From positions 1,302,001 to 1,366,000 of the forward strand of contig NC_067202.1 of assembly GCF_000699445.3 (NCBI RefSeq): a stretch of 64,000 nucleotides of DNA, in the 5' to 3' direction. This document shows, piece by piece, positions 12,901-20,579 of this stretch; position 1 is the stretch's first letter, and each line of letters begins with the position of its first letter. A program made the position numbers and the translations under genes. Below the pieces are notes generated by a model. That model was not told the DNA's origin and did not search any database. It saw only the letters and a list, made by a program, of their open reading frames with translations. The DNA is from Schistosoma haematobium (lineage: Eukaryota > Platyhelminthes > Trematoda > Strigeidida > Schistosomatidae).

Positions 12901-13479
12901 CTTATTTTCTCATATTTATCTTTAAAGGTTGATCAAATGGATTCACATCGAAAAACTCCACTCTATGTAGCTACTTATCATGGACGATCAGAAATTGTCG
13001 ATCTTCTACTAACAGCCGGTGCTAATGTTAATGCAGCTGATAAAAATGGTAAAACTCCACTATATGTTGCTGTATTACATGGACATTTAGCATTAGCACG
13101 TAAATTATTAGACGCTGGTGCATCAGTTAATCGTGTAGATCGTGAAGGTCTTGGTCCTTTACATATGGCAGTTAAATTTCCTAAATTAGATATACCTATG
13201 GTAAAACTATTATTAAATTATGGATGTGATCCAGTAAATTTAGCAAGTTTTACACGTTGGTTATTAGTACATGGAATAATTCCTGAAGAATGTATTCATG
13301 GTGATGATGAATTAGCTCAATGGTTACGTTGGGAAGAATGTAATGTACATTCATTAAAACATATTTGTCGTGTAGTTATACAACGTGCACTTGGTTATGC
13401 TGATTCATTAAGAATTAAAGCAAATCGTTTACCTTTACCAGAGCATTTAATCTCTTATGTATCAATGAAACAATTATAA
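628..13479 (+). CDS. Ankyrin repeat and SOCS box (ASB-type) protein, complete, 7 exons, 881 aa
   Basis: Exons 628-900, 1684-1923, 4761-5469, 6394-6603, 8240-8715, 10756-10941 and 12928-13479 all have GT-AG borders. They join in one frame to 2,646 nt (881 codons plus TAA). Ankyrin repeats occupy residues ~45-205, ~475-560 and ~637-800. They are interrupted by two low-complexity insertions, Thr/Asn/Ser-rich, at ~205-470 and ~560-636. The C-terminus (about 837-881) is a SOCS box: BC-box SLKHICRVVI, then LPLP at ~866-869, the motif that in this family recruits Cullin-5/Rbx2. Known role of the family: substrate receptor of an ECS ubiquitin ligase, with ankyrins binding the target. The target cannot be inferred here. 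The N-terminus MGARYSKK fits an N-myristoylation consensus. The protein is longer than most ASBs (usually ~300-600 aa) because of the insertions. The start is chosen as the first Met after a good acceptor (TTTTTTCAG, ending at 622). A 5' exon, or trans-splicing, upstream cannot be excluded. Confidence 0.88.
901..1683 (+). other. Intron 1 of the ASB-type gene; no recognisable content
   Basis: 783 bp, GTAAGA donor and CCTAAAG acceptor. AT-rich; I see no repeat shared with the rest of the window and no coding-like frame. Confidence 0.7.
1684..1923 (+). CDS. ASB-type gene exon 2 (residues 92-171)
   Basis: Acceptor ending AAAG at 1683, donor GCG|GTAAGT, exactly 80 codons, phase 0 at both ends. 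Encodes two to three ankyrin units (ASLYGRADIAELLIRSGAS; DDGLAPLHRASVEIVEVLVA). No ATG is needed; translation continues from exon 1. Confidence 0.88.
1924..2957 (+). other. 5' part of ASB-type intron 2; nothing recognised
   Basis: AT-rich intronic DNA. A minus-strand frame at 2152-2379 has no domain character and I treat it as chance. Confidence 0.6.
2958..3490 (+). mobile_element. RTE-like LINE 3' fragment (tail type A)
   Basis: The decayed C-terminal pol region (LRWLGHVLPMPEHRLPRRS type, then SHVGRCELLGWSPRDYRNQW) is followed by a 3' UTR. The 3' end has the type-A tail: TTGAATTAACTACTTCTATG, then TTCATCTTGTTGTGCTAATG, ending near GTTGTAGCTTACTTAC. Frameshifted and 5' truncated, as is usual for target-primed insertions. 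Confidence 0.75.
3845..4636 (-). mobile_element. RTE-like LINE with RT fragment, internally deleted (tail type A)
   Basis: Read on the minus strand, 4636 to about 4182 encodes a reverse transcriptase piece: PAEIQKAIVNLKRGRAAGPD, NHRGISLTNIVSKILA, ENQAGFRPGRGCIDHIF. At ~4181 it jumps to the C-terminal domain (GSARLS) with a frameshift, then to the type-A 3' UTR ending at ~3845. The catalytic YADD region is lost in the deletion, so it is a dead copy. Its 3' end faces that of the LINE at 2958-3490. Confidence 0.8.
4761..5469 (+). CDS. ASB-type gene exon 3 (residues 172-408, first base of codon 408)
   Basis: Acceptor TTTGGAAG at 4760, donor AAGTG|GTAAGA, 709 nt, ends in phase 1. Starts HETTDVNICSRDLDTPLLTA, the end of the first ankyrin block. 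It then runs into a long low-complexity insertion (poly-Thr/Asn after residue ~205, Ser-rich later) with a C-x2-C pair (CQRCHS) near the end. The open frame upstream of 4761 is intronic. Confidence 0.82.
5578..6090 (-). repeat. ~0.5-kb AAATAA-tailed interspersed repeat, near full length
   Basis: Begins with TTATTTATTTATT (the tail on the minus strand) and ends with the reverse complement of the family start (CCATACCAAGACATCTGGGG). Homologous along its whole length to 35047-35505 and 50945-51466. Lies in intron 3 of the ASB-type gene, antisense to it. Confidence 0.8.
6147..6300 (+). mobile_element. Small LINE C-terminal fragment
   Basis: Matches the GxGxxWKKARGGQTKTWH / GLSHVGRCR region of the LINEs at 18637-19400 and 33180-33820 at nucleotide level (AACCAAGACATGACATTAG, then GGACTAAGCCATCTCGGTA). 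Heavily decayed, no open frame. Confidence 0.6.
6394..6603 (+). CDS. ASB-type gene exon 4 (residues 408-478)
   Basis: Acceptor TATTTGTAG at 6393, donor ATTG|GTAAAT. The first two bases complete a GAT codon with the last base of exon 3. Encodes VARWWQSCDRVQRIL followed by an Asn-rich low-complexity stretch and DRPDKI, which leads into the next ankyrin repeat. The frame upstream to 6255 is open but intronic. Confidence 0.78.
6604..8239 (+). other. Intron 4 of the ASB-type gene
   Basis: 1,636 bp. Contains a decayed hammerhead-SINE copy on the minus strand at about 7196-7350 (GTTCCGCCCTGCTATGGGG, then CATCCACGACGTCACTGG). It also holds a ~95-bp repeat at about 7975-8070 (CCTTATCCGAGCTTGGGATT) shared with 11020-11130. 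The rest shows nothing recognisable. Confidence 0.55.
8240..8715 (+). CDS. ASB-type gene exon 5 (residues 478-636)
   Basis: Acceptor CTAATTTTAG at 8239, donor CTCAA|GTACGT; two bases complete the Gly codon split with exon 4. Encodes GMTPLMIAAEAG and KVGMTALHHACYVGSLNMV, two good ankyrin repeats. A Thr-rich (ACA/ACG/ACT runs) and Asn-rich insertion follows. An alternative donor GTAAGA at 8727 would break the frame, so the GTACGT donor is preferred. Confidence 0.85.
9188..9698 (+). repeat. ~0.5-kb AAATAA-tailed interspersed repeat, near full length
   Basis: Starts AAATGCCTTGGTACGGTCGA and ends GTTTAAATAAATAAATAA. Homologous throughout to 35047-35505. Sense-oriented in intron 5 of the ASB-type gene. 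Confidence 0.8.
10140..10565 (+). mobile_element. tRNA-derived SINE (second hammerhead-SINE family), with 34-bp inverted arm
   Basis: The tRNA-like region at about 10215-10280 has a Pol III A box (TAGCTCAGTGGTAACG) and a B-box-like GAGATCGAATCC. It is followed by the hammerhead described at 10303-10365 and a 3' part containing GTTGACTACCTCCAACCACC. The B-box-side arm 10267-10300 is repeated inverted at 10140-10173 with one mismatch, so the tRNA-like part can fold into a hairpin. Decayed relatives occur at 43540-43740 (+), 53690-53830 (-) and 58600-58790 (-). Confidence 0.72.
10303..10365 (+). ncRNA. Hammerhead ribozyme, core intact by eye, sense strand of ASB-type intron 5
   Basis: Core elements in order: CTGACGA (10318-10324), stem II GTGC/GCAC closing a TAAGTA loop, GAAA (10339-10342), then a short stem III of Cs and Gs, and the cleavage triplet GTC ending at 10350. 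Stem I pairs CCTTG (before the core) with CAGGG (after cleavage). This is the short-stem-III type I layout known from schistosome Sm-alpha SINEs. It is transcribed in the same direction as the host gene. Confidence 0.8.
10756..10941 (+). CDS. ASB-type gene exon 6 (residues 637-698)
   Basis: Acceptor TTACTTTCAG at 10755, donor GCACAG|GTAACT, exactly 62 codons, phase 0. Two textbook ankyrin repeats: GRTLIYLAACRGHSEVVNYL and KSPLYISAYFGYLEITNALL. Confidence 0.9.
11303..11420 (+). repeat. Hairpin-containing repeat shared with 55325-55445
   Basis: AGTTTTGTTCTCTGA and TCAGAGAGCAAAACT form a stem of about 15 bp around a ~14-nt loop. CATCCACCTGAGCTACAAAT follows in both copies. A partial third copy lies near 46650. 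Confidence 0.6.
11612..11935 (-). mobile_element. LINE 3' UTR fragment (tail type B), minus strand
   Basis: The reverse complement matches the 3' ends at 18637-19400 and 33180-33820, including GTGGTATGGCAACTCGAAC and CTACCACTACGG. It starts on the LINE's terminal tandem TGACTGACTGA-type motif (GTCAGTCAGT here). Confidence 0.72.
12928..13479 (+). CDS. ASB-type gene exon 7, C-terminus with SOCS box (residues 699-881)
   Basis: Acceptor TATCTTTAAAG at 12927; stop TAA 13477-13479. Three ankyrin repeats (KTPLYVATYHGRSEIVDLLL; KTPLYVAVLHGHLALARKLL; LGPLHMAVKFPKLDIPMVKL) are followed by a helical linker with RWLLVHGIIPEEC. The SOCS box then contains SLKHICRVVI and LPLPEHLISYV. The SOCS box identification rests on spacing and on both motifs being present. 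Confidence 0.92.
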   Translation, partial: VDQMDSHRKTPLYVATYHGRSEIVDLLLTAGANVNAADKNGKTPLYVAVLHGHLALARKLLDAGASVNRVDREGLGPLHMAVKFPKLDIPMVKLLLNYGCDPVNLASFTRWLLVHGIIPEECIHGDDELAQWLRWEECNVHSLKHICRVVIQRALGYADSLRIKANRLPLPEHLISYVSMKQL

Positions 13480-14576
13480 TGATTAATATCTTACATTGTT
13501 TGTTTGTTTTTTTCACCTCACTTCCTTAATCATCACCAATTATTCGTACTCACTTCAGTTTTCTCCTTTCACCTTCCTCCCTCCCTCCCTTCCCTTCCCC
13601 CCCTATCTCTCTTTCGGTTCTTCTAGATTTTTCTCAGCATTGCATTTATTCATGGAAAATTTATTTTAATGACTTTGTTTTTACAGAATATCTTAACAAC
13701 TGATCTAAATAATAATAATACTAGGTTATTTAACAATAATAATTATTACTATTATCAAATCTATATGGGTATTTTTGTGTGAAGGGGAGGCGGAAGGGGG
13801 GAAATGCTTGTCTGTGATCATATGAAACTTTTTTTTTCTAAAAAAAAAACAAACATTTTCGTGTTTTCTCGACAACAACAACAACAAAAAATAATAATTA
13901 ATTGCACTTCACTTCAATGTGTATTGAGACAATTGGAAAGGATTACCAATAATGGCAGAGATGAATAGTGAATGCTGATCAATCAATCAATCAATCAGTT
14001 GGTTAGTCAGATACAACATAGGACCAAGCACATATATATATGCATCGGTCCAAGTTGTCATATCTGATGGGTGACCTATATTCTTTCATGAAAGGTAAAT
14101 AATGATAGAGTAAGTATTTGATTAACTGTTATTTCACTCTATCATGATACATATATCTATATCTATTCAACTGTTTGTATAATGGGTATGGTACCAATTT
14201 ACATTTCTATGCTCGTTTGTTTTTCTTGCTAAATCCAATGTATTTCTTTTTGTAATGCTTATTTACTTGTGTTTAGTATTTCATTTGAATATTTTGACTT
14301 TATTTTGTGTGGTTGTATGTGTGTGTGCGTGTTTGTTTGTGTATCTGTTGATGATCATTTGCCTTGTTAGTGTTTTATCACTTTGTTTTCAGCTCTTTTG
14401 TTGTTCTCTTCTCTTTTTTGTTCCTTGTTTAGTTCTCATTTTTATGATACCTTTCAACAATTTAGAGATCAAATTTCTTTTTTTTTTTTGAATTTTTATT
14501 GTCAAGTGTTATTGTTGCTAGTGAGAACTGTGTGTGTGTGTATGTCAGCTCAATTGATATAAACGGTGATTAATGA
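13480..14576 (+). other. 3' flank of the ASB-type gene
   Basis: Pyrimidine-rich tract at ~13500-13620 (CCTCCCTCCCTCCCTTCCC), A- and T-runs near 13830-13890 and CAA repeats. I see no AATAAA or ATTAAA between the stop and 14500, so the polyadenylation site is unplaced. A LINE 3' tail fragment on the minus strand lies at ~13990-14075 (CATATATATATATGCATCGG). The frame at 14255-14491 is T-rich and I do not believe it is coding. Confidence 0.5.

Positions 14577-14647
<71 letters not shown>
14577..14647 (+). repeat. (TAA)n microsatellite
   Basis: About 23 uninterrupted TAA units. Confidence 0.95.
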
Positions 14648-14648
<1 letters not shown>

Positions 14649-14735
14649 TAAATGAAATACCAACATTATGTACACGTTAGTTCCCTAATGCTTGACCTCG
14701 GATCGTTAGAATTATTCAAGGGATTTAAGCAAAGA

Positions 14736-14810
14736 TGGATAGTGGCTAGCAGTGGAATCCAGGACGCGCGTTTCGTCCTGTTCGGGACTCGTCAGCTGGG
14801 TGTACCTGCA
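14736..14810 (-). ncRNA. Hammerhead ribozyme, core intact by eye, minus strand
   Basis: On the minus strand: stem I CCAG, CTGACGA, stem II GTCC/GGAC around CGAACA, GAAA, minimal stem III in CGCGCG, cleavage triplet GTC (minus-strand bases 14765-14763), then CTGG closing stem I. This variant (GGACGAAACGCGCGTCCTGG) recurs in decayed form near 36165, 41944, 56800 and twice near 61680-61830. It sits in intergenic DNA. Confidence 0.82.
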
Positions 14811-14830
14811 TCTCAGAGTTGATGTTCATT

Positions 14831-16759
14831 CTGCAGGAATCCTGCTAACCTCAAAGTATTAAGCGTTTTGTTGTTAACGGTAAACCAGTCCAGTACTTGA
14901 GTTAATTATGTAGATTCTTATTCATGCTGTTGTTGGTTTAGTTCGTGGGTAAAGACTCGGACGTTTGCAATAAGTGATTGCTTAGGAGTTTCGATTCGTT
15001 TTTCAAAAATGTGGTCTGGCTATTAATATCTTACAAATGGGAAATATCGGTTTTGGTTTGCTGACTCGAGGCTTCACGACAAAATAAACTTCTATTGATG
15101 AAATTGAACATTCAGCATAGTCTGTGTGGAGGTTCGCATCTAGCCTGAAGTTACTTTGTATACTAGAGGAGCATGCAGAATAGCGTGAGTGAGGAGAGCT
15201 AGAAAAATAAAGAACAAAGGTGAGTCGATGAGCGAGTGAGTGCAATGCATTTGGATTTACTACGTAAAGCGATAGATAACTGATCAATAACACTAACTTT
15301 GGATTAAAACACTCTTGGGTTCAAAACTAGAAGCATGTAGTTTAACCCGTTTCAGTCTCGTACTGGTACCAGTCTACCTTTAATGCTTGAAACCTGCTAA
15401 ACAGTTTATGTGCTCTACTGTTGCTTATTAGACGATTATACTAAGCAGTAAACAGATTTCCCGCGACAAATGAACTCTTACGTTCGTACCTGATGTGCTA
15501 CCAAATGGGTGTTTGTATATAGATTTCCCCTTTGTTTCGCCGGCTTTCTAACAGGTCTTTCTGTAGTGAGTACCTGAACTTCAGTCACGCTCCGCTGATC
15601 ATCTACGCTTTATTTCAACCAAAAATCTGCGACCTAAAGACCGATTTGAGCTAAGCTCGGAGAATGTGTTTGTAGTAAAGTTTTGCAAACCCCATATAAA
15701 TTCCTCATTAAAATACTGTAAAAAGTCAGACAAACCATCCGACACATGGGTCATAAGTAAGTTATTCTATGTGATGATGCAGCACTAACTATTGAACGTG
15801 CCGTTCTAATCCAAGTGTTTTATGGCCTATCCAAGAGTATTTTCATGCATCATTCTGACTTTATTAAGTTACATTATACGTTTCCTATGAACATTAGAAT
15901 ACGTCTGCATGTTTTATTGACCATCCATTTTCCAAGTATAATGTGAATCACACTTGGTTAGATTGTTTGTCAGTTCAATAACCTTCCGATCTGCGTCTGT
16001 CAGTTCCATGCAATTTCATGCTCTTCACACATGCTTTTTCAGTGTGATTCGTTTTTGGATTTTCATACCGTCGCTGCACAATGGGGTTTGCCGAATTATT
16101 GTGTGCGAAATTAAGTGGAGGGTTGTATGTCAGTTTGGAGCCAAGTTTAGGCTATATGTTTAAAAAGGACTGATTAGCTAATTAGCTAACCGCGTAGGAG
16201 ATACCTAAACAAATATACAGTTAGTTATTAACTACTGTGAGTATTTCGGACATGTACATGCAGACGTCCGAATGTGAGTTTTTTTGCCATAAGGGCTGCA
16301 CCCAACTTCATGCCTTCAGAATTTCTTTGGTAGCATTAATAACTGTTCATAGAAAACTTCTGATTGCTCATTTGGTTTTGTAATAAACAAGTTTTTAAAG
16401 TTAATCTTTTCTTTGCCTCACGTCCTGTGGGTTGATCTGTTAGAATATTCACTTATCAACCTGGAAATTCTCATCGTATTTTGGTAGAATTGTGATATTC
16501 GTCCTAACTGATGATTCCTTTATGCTTGATTGCGTTCTTATTACGAAATGCTAATATGATACGTCCAGTTGTGTTCATCTAGTTTCACCTGCCTTGAATG
16601 GCACTATTCCTGGAATTCTTAGTTAGCACAATAATTTGAATACATCTAATTATCATAAAGCTGCACTTCATAAAATCTATGGGTGGCTCTTTAAACGTTA
16701 GAAATTCTGAGTTTGAAATAATATAGCGAAATAGTACCAATTGCAATACATCTAAAACG
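14831..16759. other. Intergenic, no gene recognised
   Basis: Small frames at 15003-15293 (-) and 15954-16163 (+) lack any domain, repeats or splice context I can recognise. No repeat shared with the rest of the window was noticed apart from the hammerhead unit's flank. Confidence 0.5.
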
Positions 16760-18470
16760 TTGATAAGATACAATCGAGAATTCAAAGTACGCATTATGAA
16801 ATCATTTCGTATTATTATGGTCGATTTAAAACAACATGGAAGTAGATGAACACAAATGAACGTACTGTATTTGGAATTCGTAACAAGATGGGGAATCAAA
16901 TACAAAGGACTTATTAGTCTGTACAAATACCACATCCTCCACAGCTTAAATGAAAATCCAAACACTTTAAAAGATTATACTTCTCCTTATGTTGTGTCTT
17001 GTGTTTAGTACGGCCTACGATCGTAGTTTCCCTATTTCGGAGAAAATTGTATCTGTTTTGCAAAAGCCGCTTACCCAAGATAGGAAGATTAAGATAATAC
17101 AGATTTAGGAACAAAAATGATTGAGCATCTCTAATACAATTGGTGCTCTTCGGAATTGACAACAGTCGATTATGCTCAACATACCAATCCTCGATGGCAA
17201 GGACAGGAATATGGAATTGCAGGTAACTTGATATTTATTGGTAGAACAAGCAACTCAAACGAAATTGGTACAAAAGTTGTTATTATAGTATCAGAATATG
17301 ACCTTCGAGCATGTAGCAATTTAGCGAACTATAAAAAAATATGACAGTCAATCACGGGGCAAAGTTCGTCAGGGAAATCTAATTGGGAAAAAGTATGTGA
17401 TGCGGCTATCGTTTCAGAAGAGATTGTAGCTCTTCTGATAAAATCTTACAATTCTTGCGACTGACCTAACACTTAAGATTCATCGTGTGTTTTTCCGACT
17501 GTGTATTTGATGTAGACTCTGTATGGTCTAGTATATACTCATTAGTTGTAAAGTTAATAACAGAAATCAGAACAAACTCACCTGTGTCCTTGTATCGTAT
17601 TTTCTTGTTGTGACTGGCAGGTATGTGAACCATGGATTTATTCATCAATTATAGCAAACTTTTCGTATATTTTGTAAAAGGAGTTCTTGTACAAAGATTT
17701 TTGTTTAAGCAAAGTCATCAGCTTCTTTTGCATACTACTGATAATATTGCACTGAAGGACTTTATCTGCTCTCCTCTCGGGGTCTCTTAACTACAGTAGT
17801 GGTAAAATTGACGTTTGTTTTCAAGGTATTGAAATTTATTGCTCCGAAATGAAAATAAGGGGAGTCGTGTGTAATTTTTATCGCTTCGATTCCGTAGTGA
17901 GAAAGTTGTCAAGTACTTTTTTTGAACCATCTTCAGTGGTCAGTGAAAAAAACAGTCCATAGAGCATTATTAAGTTTTCTAGAACCAGGATAAACGGTCT
18001 AAAATCGGTGATGATAAATTCACAATCAAGGATTGAATATTTATCATCTCTAATTAACAAGTTGCTACACCAGAGAATTTAAAGTTTATAGCCAATATTA
18101 CTCGGAATAGAAACTTTGACAGGCTTAATTATAGCATCAGGATTTCACAACTACAACTTTCCACTCGCAGTTATGAACTTGATACTGTGTCGGCAATAAA
18201 AATCGTGATAAGCAGTACTGCACTAATATAATCGTTTTAGAATATGAAGTGAATTGCTGGGAGTTGTAAGTAAGAATAATATATTATTAGAATCAACTAG
18301 ATAATTAGGATCTGAATAACAAAAATTTGGTATCACTTGCAGCGAAATGAACAGTAGTTTGACAAACCGACTTTATGTATCTAATTTTACCACACTTAAA
18401 GCATTTGATATGACGAAAGGCACATGAATTACGTAGGTGAAATTTACCACAGGATAAACATTCATCAAAC

Positions 18471-18636
18471 TGTGGTGTTTAAATGAACTGATTATTCTTT
18501 TGTACTTGTTGAATGCTTGATTTCCAATTCCAAATATAATACATTCATTAGTGCTTATTTAGTACTTCTTGATCCAATTTCGTTATTTCTGGGACCCTTA
18601 TTTCGTACTATAATTCAAGTACTTCTAATTATCATA
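18471..18636 (+). repeat. 5' LTR of the inner element
   Basis: Starts TGTGGTGTTTAAATGAACTG and ends ATTATCATA. About 11 mismatches by eye over the 161 bp (18474-18634) shared with the 3' LTR, plus a small deletion near the start. Confidence 0.82.
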
Positions 18637-19400
18637 TTGGCGTCGCGATAGAGCCTGTGATGGAACATTTAGATATTCATTCAACTGCGCAGCAGTTTGT
18701 TCCGTCCCACTTCATGGCAGTAAAACATGACCGGTAAGAGTAGAGGATATTCGTAGGTTACTAGTATTTCATCATAGGTGTTTTCGAAACATATCCTGGG
18801 ACCATCGAGTAAGTAATGCAGTTGTTAGGAAACAGGTACTAGGTAAGGATGGCAAATCAACTGATGAAGTAGTGAAACTACATCATTTGAGATGGCTGGG
18901 ACACGTGTTACGTATGCCCAGCGACCGACTGCCTTGACGTGCAATGCCCAGTGGTATAGGAGTAGGTTGGAAGAATGCTAGGGGCGGCCAGACCAAAACA
19001 TGGCACAAATCCATGAAGTCACTGGCAAGTGGACTCAGCCATGTTGGTAGATGTAGACTACCTGGTTGGGATCCGTGAGATGATAGCAACTGAAGGTAAG
19101 AGACCCTGAATGACATGGCTCAAAATCGTTTGCAATGGCACAGGTGCATACACTCCTTGTGTTCTCTCAAATTCTAATCTGAATCCTCCTTGTCTCTTTT
19201 TTTCTGTTTTCAAATTTATTTCACTGGATTATACTCTTTAAATAACATCTTCAAACCCTAATGTTTCCGATTACTGCTTATACATTTACTAGCTCTACCA
19301 CTACGGGATTTGAATCGACCACTGAATCTCTGTGCCAATGTGGTATGGCAACTCAAACTGATGTACGTACGAAGTTCTGCGTTGTTACTGACTGACTGAG
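18637..19400 (+). mobile_element. RTE-like LINE 3' fragment (tail type B) inside the LTR element
   Basis: Begins abruptly after the LTR with a WRRD-type pol C-terminal segment, then RVEDIRRLLV, LRWLGHVLRMPSDRLP and GWKNARGGQTKTWHKSMKS. The 3' UTR ends in GTGGTATGGCAACTCAAAC and tandem TGACTGACTGA. Contains stops (for example within LP*RAMPS). Confidence 0.8.
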
Positions 19401-19401
19401 G

Positions 19402-20560
19402 CATGACCAAGAAAGATGTTAAGGGTGACTAAATTGTGGCACATTTCTTGACATTCATCGGAAAAAAGCATACAGCTTATTAAAACTTTGGCATATCCAG
19501 GAACACTTATCTCACTTCCTTATGCAATTCTTAAGGAGCTATTATTAAACCATGTAAAGTGCACTAGTTTTGAATGCAATGAAAGGGCGAAATCTCATAA
19601 GATGATTCGTCAAAGTGACTTAAAGGTCAGGTAATTCATCCTTGAGTTGCAGAAACAATCTGCCAAATGTAATTTCGGTGATTAACTTCATGTTCAGCTG
19701 AGAGATCGAATACATGAAGGAATGAACATACCGGATCTGGAAAGAGAACTGTTAAGAATAACGAACTGTTCTTTTCAAGATGCTAGAACTGCATGTATTA
19801 ACTACGAGGCAGTGAATGAACTTGATATCCAGTCGATGAAATTTTCTAGTACTTTGCTTAGTCGTCATAATGAAATACAATCTCAGGGTCAATCAAGCTT
19901 GCGTTCGTTTAATAGTGACCCCTATTCTCGTGTAAATATGAAGGGTGTTTCAACAAGGAATTGCAAAGCAAATCACAAAGGTGATGTAGCAGTAAATAAA
20001 TCCCCAAATAAATATCTTTGTAAGTTTTCAATATTGGATGCTGACCACATTAATTTTAGTGGACTCACCTAGCTGAAGGCGCTCGGTCATGTATCCACAC
20101 CAAATCACGTGTGGGAACGCCGTGCTCAAAATCTACTGCAATCGCTAGCCAGACTAGATCAGACAATTCCGATATATTGGCAATCGTCAAATAAAACTTC
20201 CAATCTCCTCGATTCTGTCTTTTGATTTCTCTTGATGGGTACGAGTTATATTAGAAGGTGTTACTGGTAAAGGCGTTGTCAAACACTGAATACGTGTGCC
20301 ATCTTCAGTGAGATCAAGTTTGGTACGTTTTTATCCTGTGGCAAATTTCATCCTCGTAATTCATGTGCATTTCGTAACGCTAAATGTTTTAAATGTGGTA
20401 AGGTAGGACACATACAGTCAGTATGCAAAGCTACTGTTCATTTTGCTTCAAGTAGCACTAGATCTTGTAATTTAGGTCCCAATAATTTGGCTGTCCTCAA
20501 TGATCATTTATCTTTGTCTACCATTTCGAAAGGTAATGCTCATATTCAAAAGTGACTATA
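19402..20560 (+). pseudogene. gag remnant of the inner LTR element
   Basis: Starts mid-gag (TKKDVKGD, matching the outer copy's TKWDVKND). An open stretch at 19722-20072 (MNIPDLERELLRITNCSFQD) is followed by two CCHC zinc knuckles at ~20338-20440. The first knuckle's first Cys is replaced by Phe (FLSCGKFH); the second, CFKCGKVGHIQSVC, is intact. Roughly 330 bp (about 19990-20310) has no counterpart in the outer copy, so it is either an insertion here or a deletion there. Confidence 0.75.
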
Positions 20561-20579
20561 TACATCGCATGGTTCATTT

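Larger units (their letters stand above)
10942..12927 (+). other. Intron 6 of the ASB-type gene, repeat-bearing
   Basis: Contains, in order: (1) a ~110-bp repeat at 11020-11130 (ATCCGGGCTTGGGACCGGCA) shared with 7975-8070; (2) a hairpin-forming repeat at ~11303-11420; (3) a LINE 3' UTR on the minus strand at ~11612-11935; (4) a tRNA-like stretch at ~12200-12300 with A-box-like TGGCTTAGTAGTGGTTAAG and B-box-like AAGTTCGAGTCTT. 12320-12927 shows nothing recognisable. Confidence 0.6.

Noticed and set aside
14255..14491. Hydrophobic open frame, possible small membrane protein
   Set aside because: Low-complexity T/G-rich DNA after the ASB-type gene; composition alone explains the Leu/Val/Phe content.
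14577..14647. Regular repeats, CRISPR-like at first sight
   Set aside because: A pure TAA microsatellite with no spacers, in a eukaryotic genome.
16914..17344. Open frames on both strands, possible small genes
   Set aside because: The stretch aligns with the integrase end and LTR border of the outer retroelement on the minus strand.
18637..18660. TTGGCGTCGCG after the 5' LTR as a primer-binding site
   Set aside because: It is the start of a LINE pol fragment (WRRD region) also seen at 39110-39140, not the LTR element's leader.
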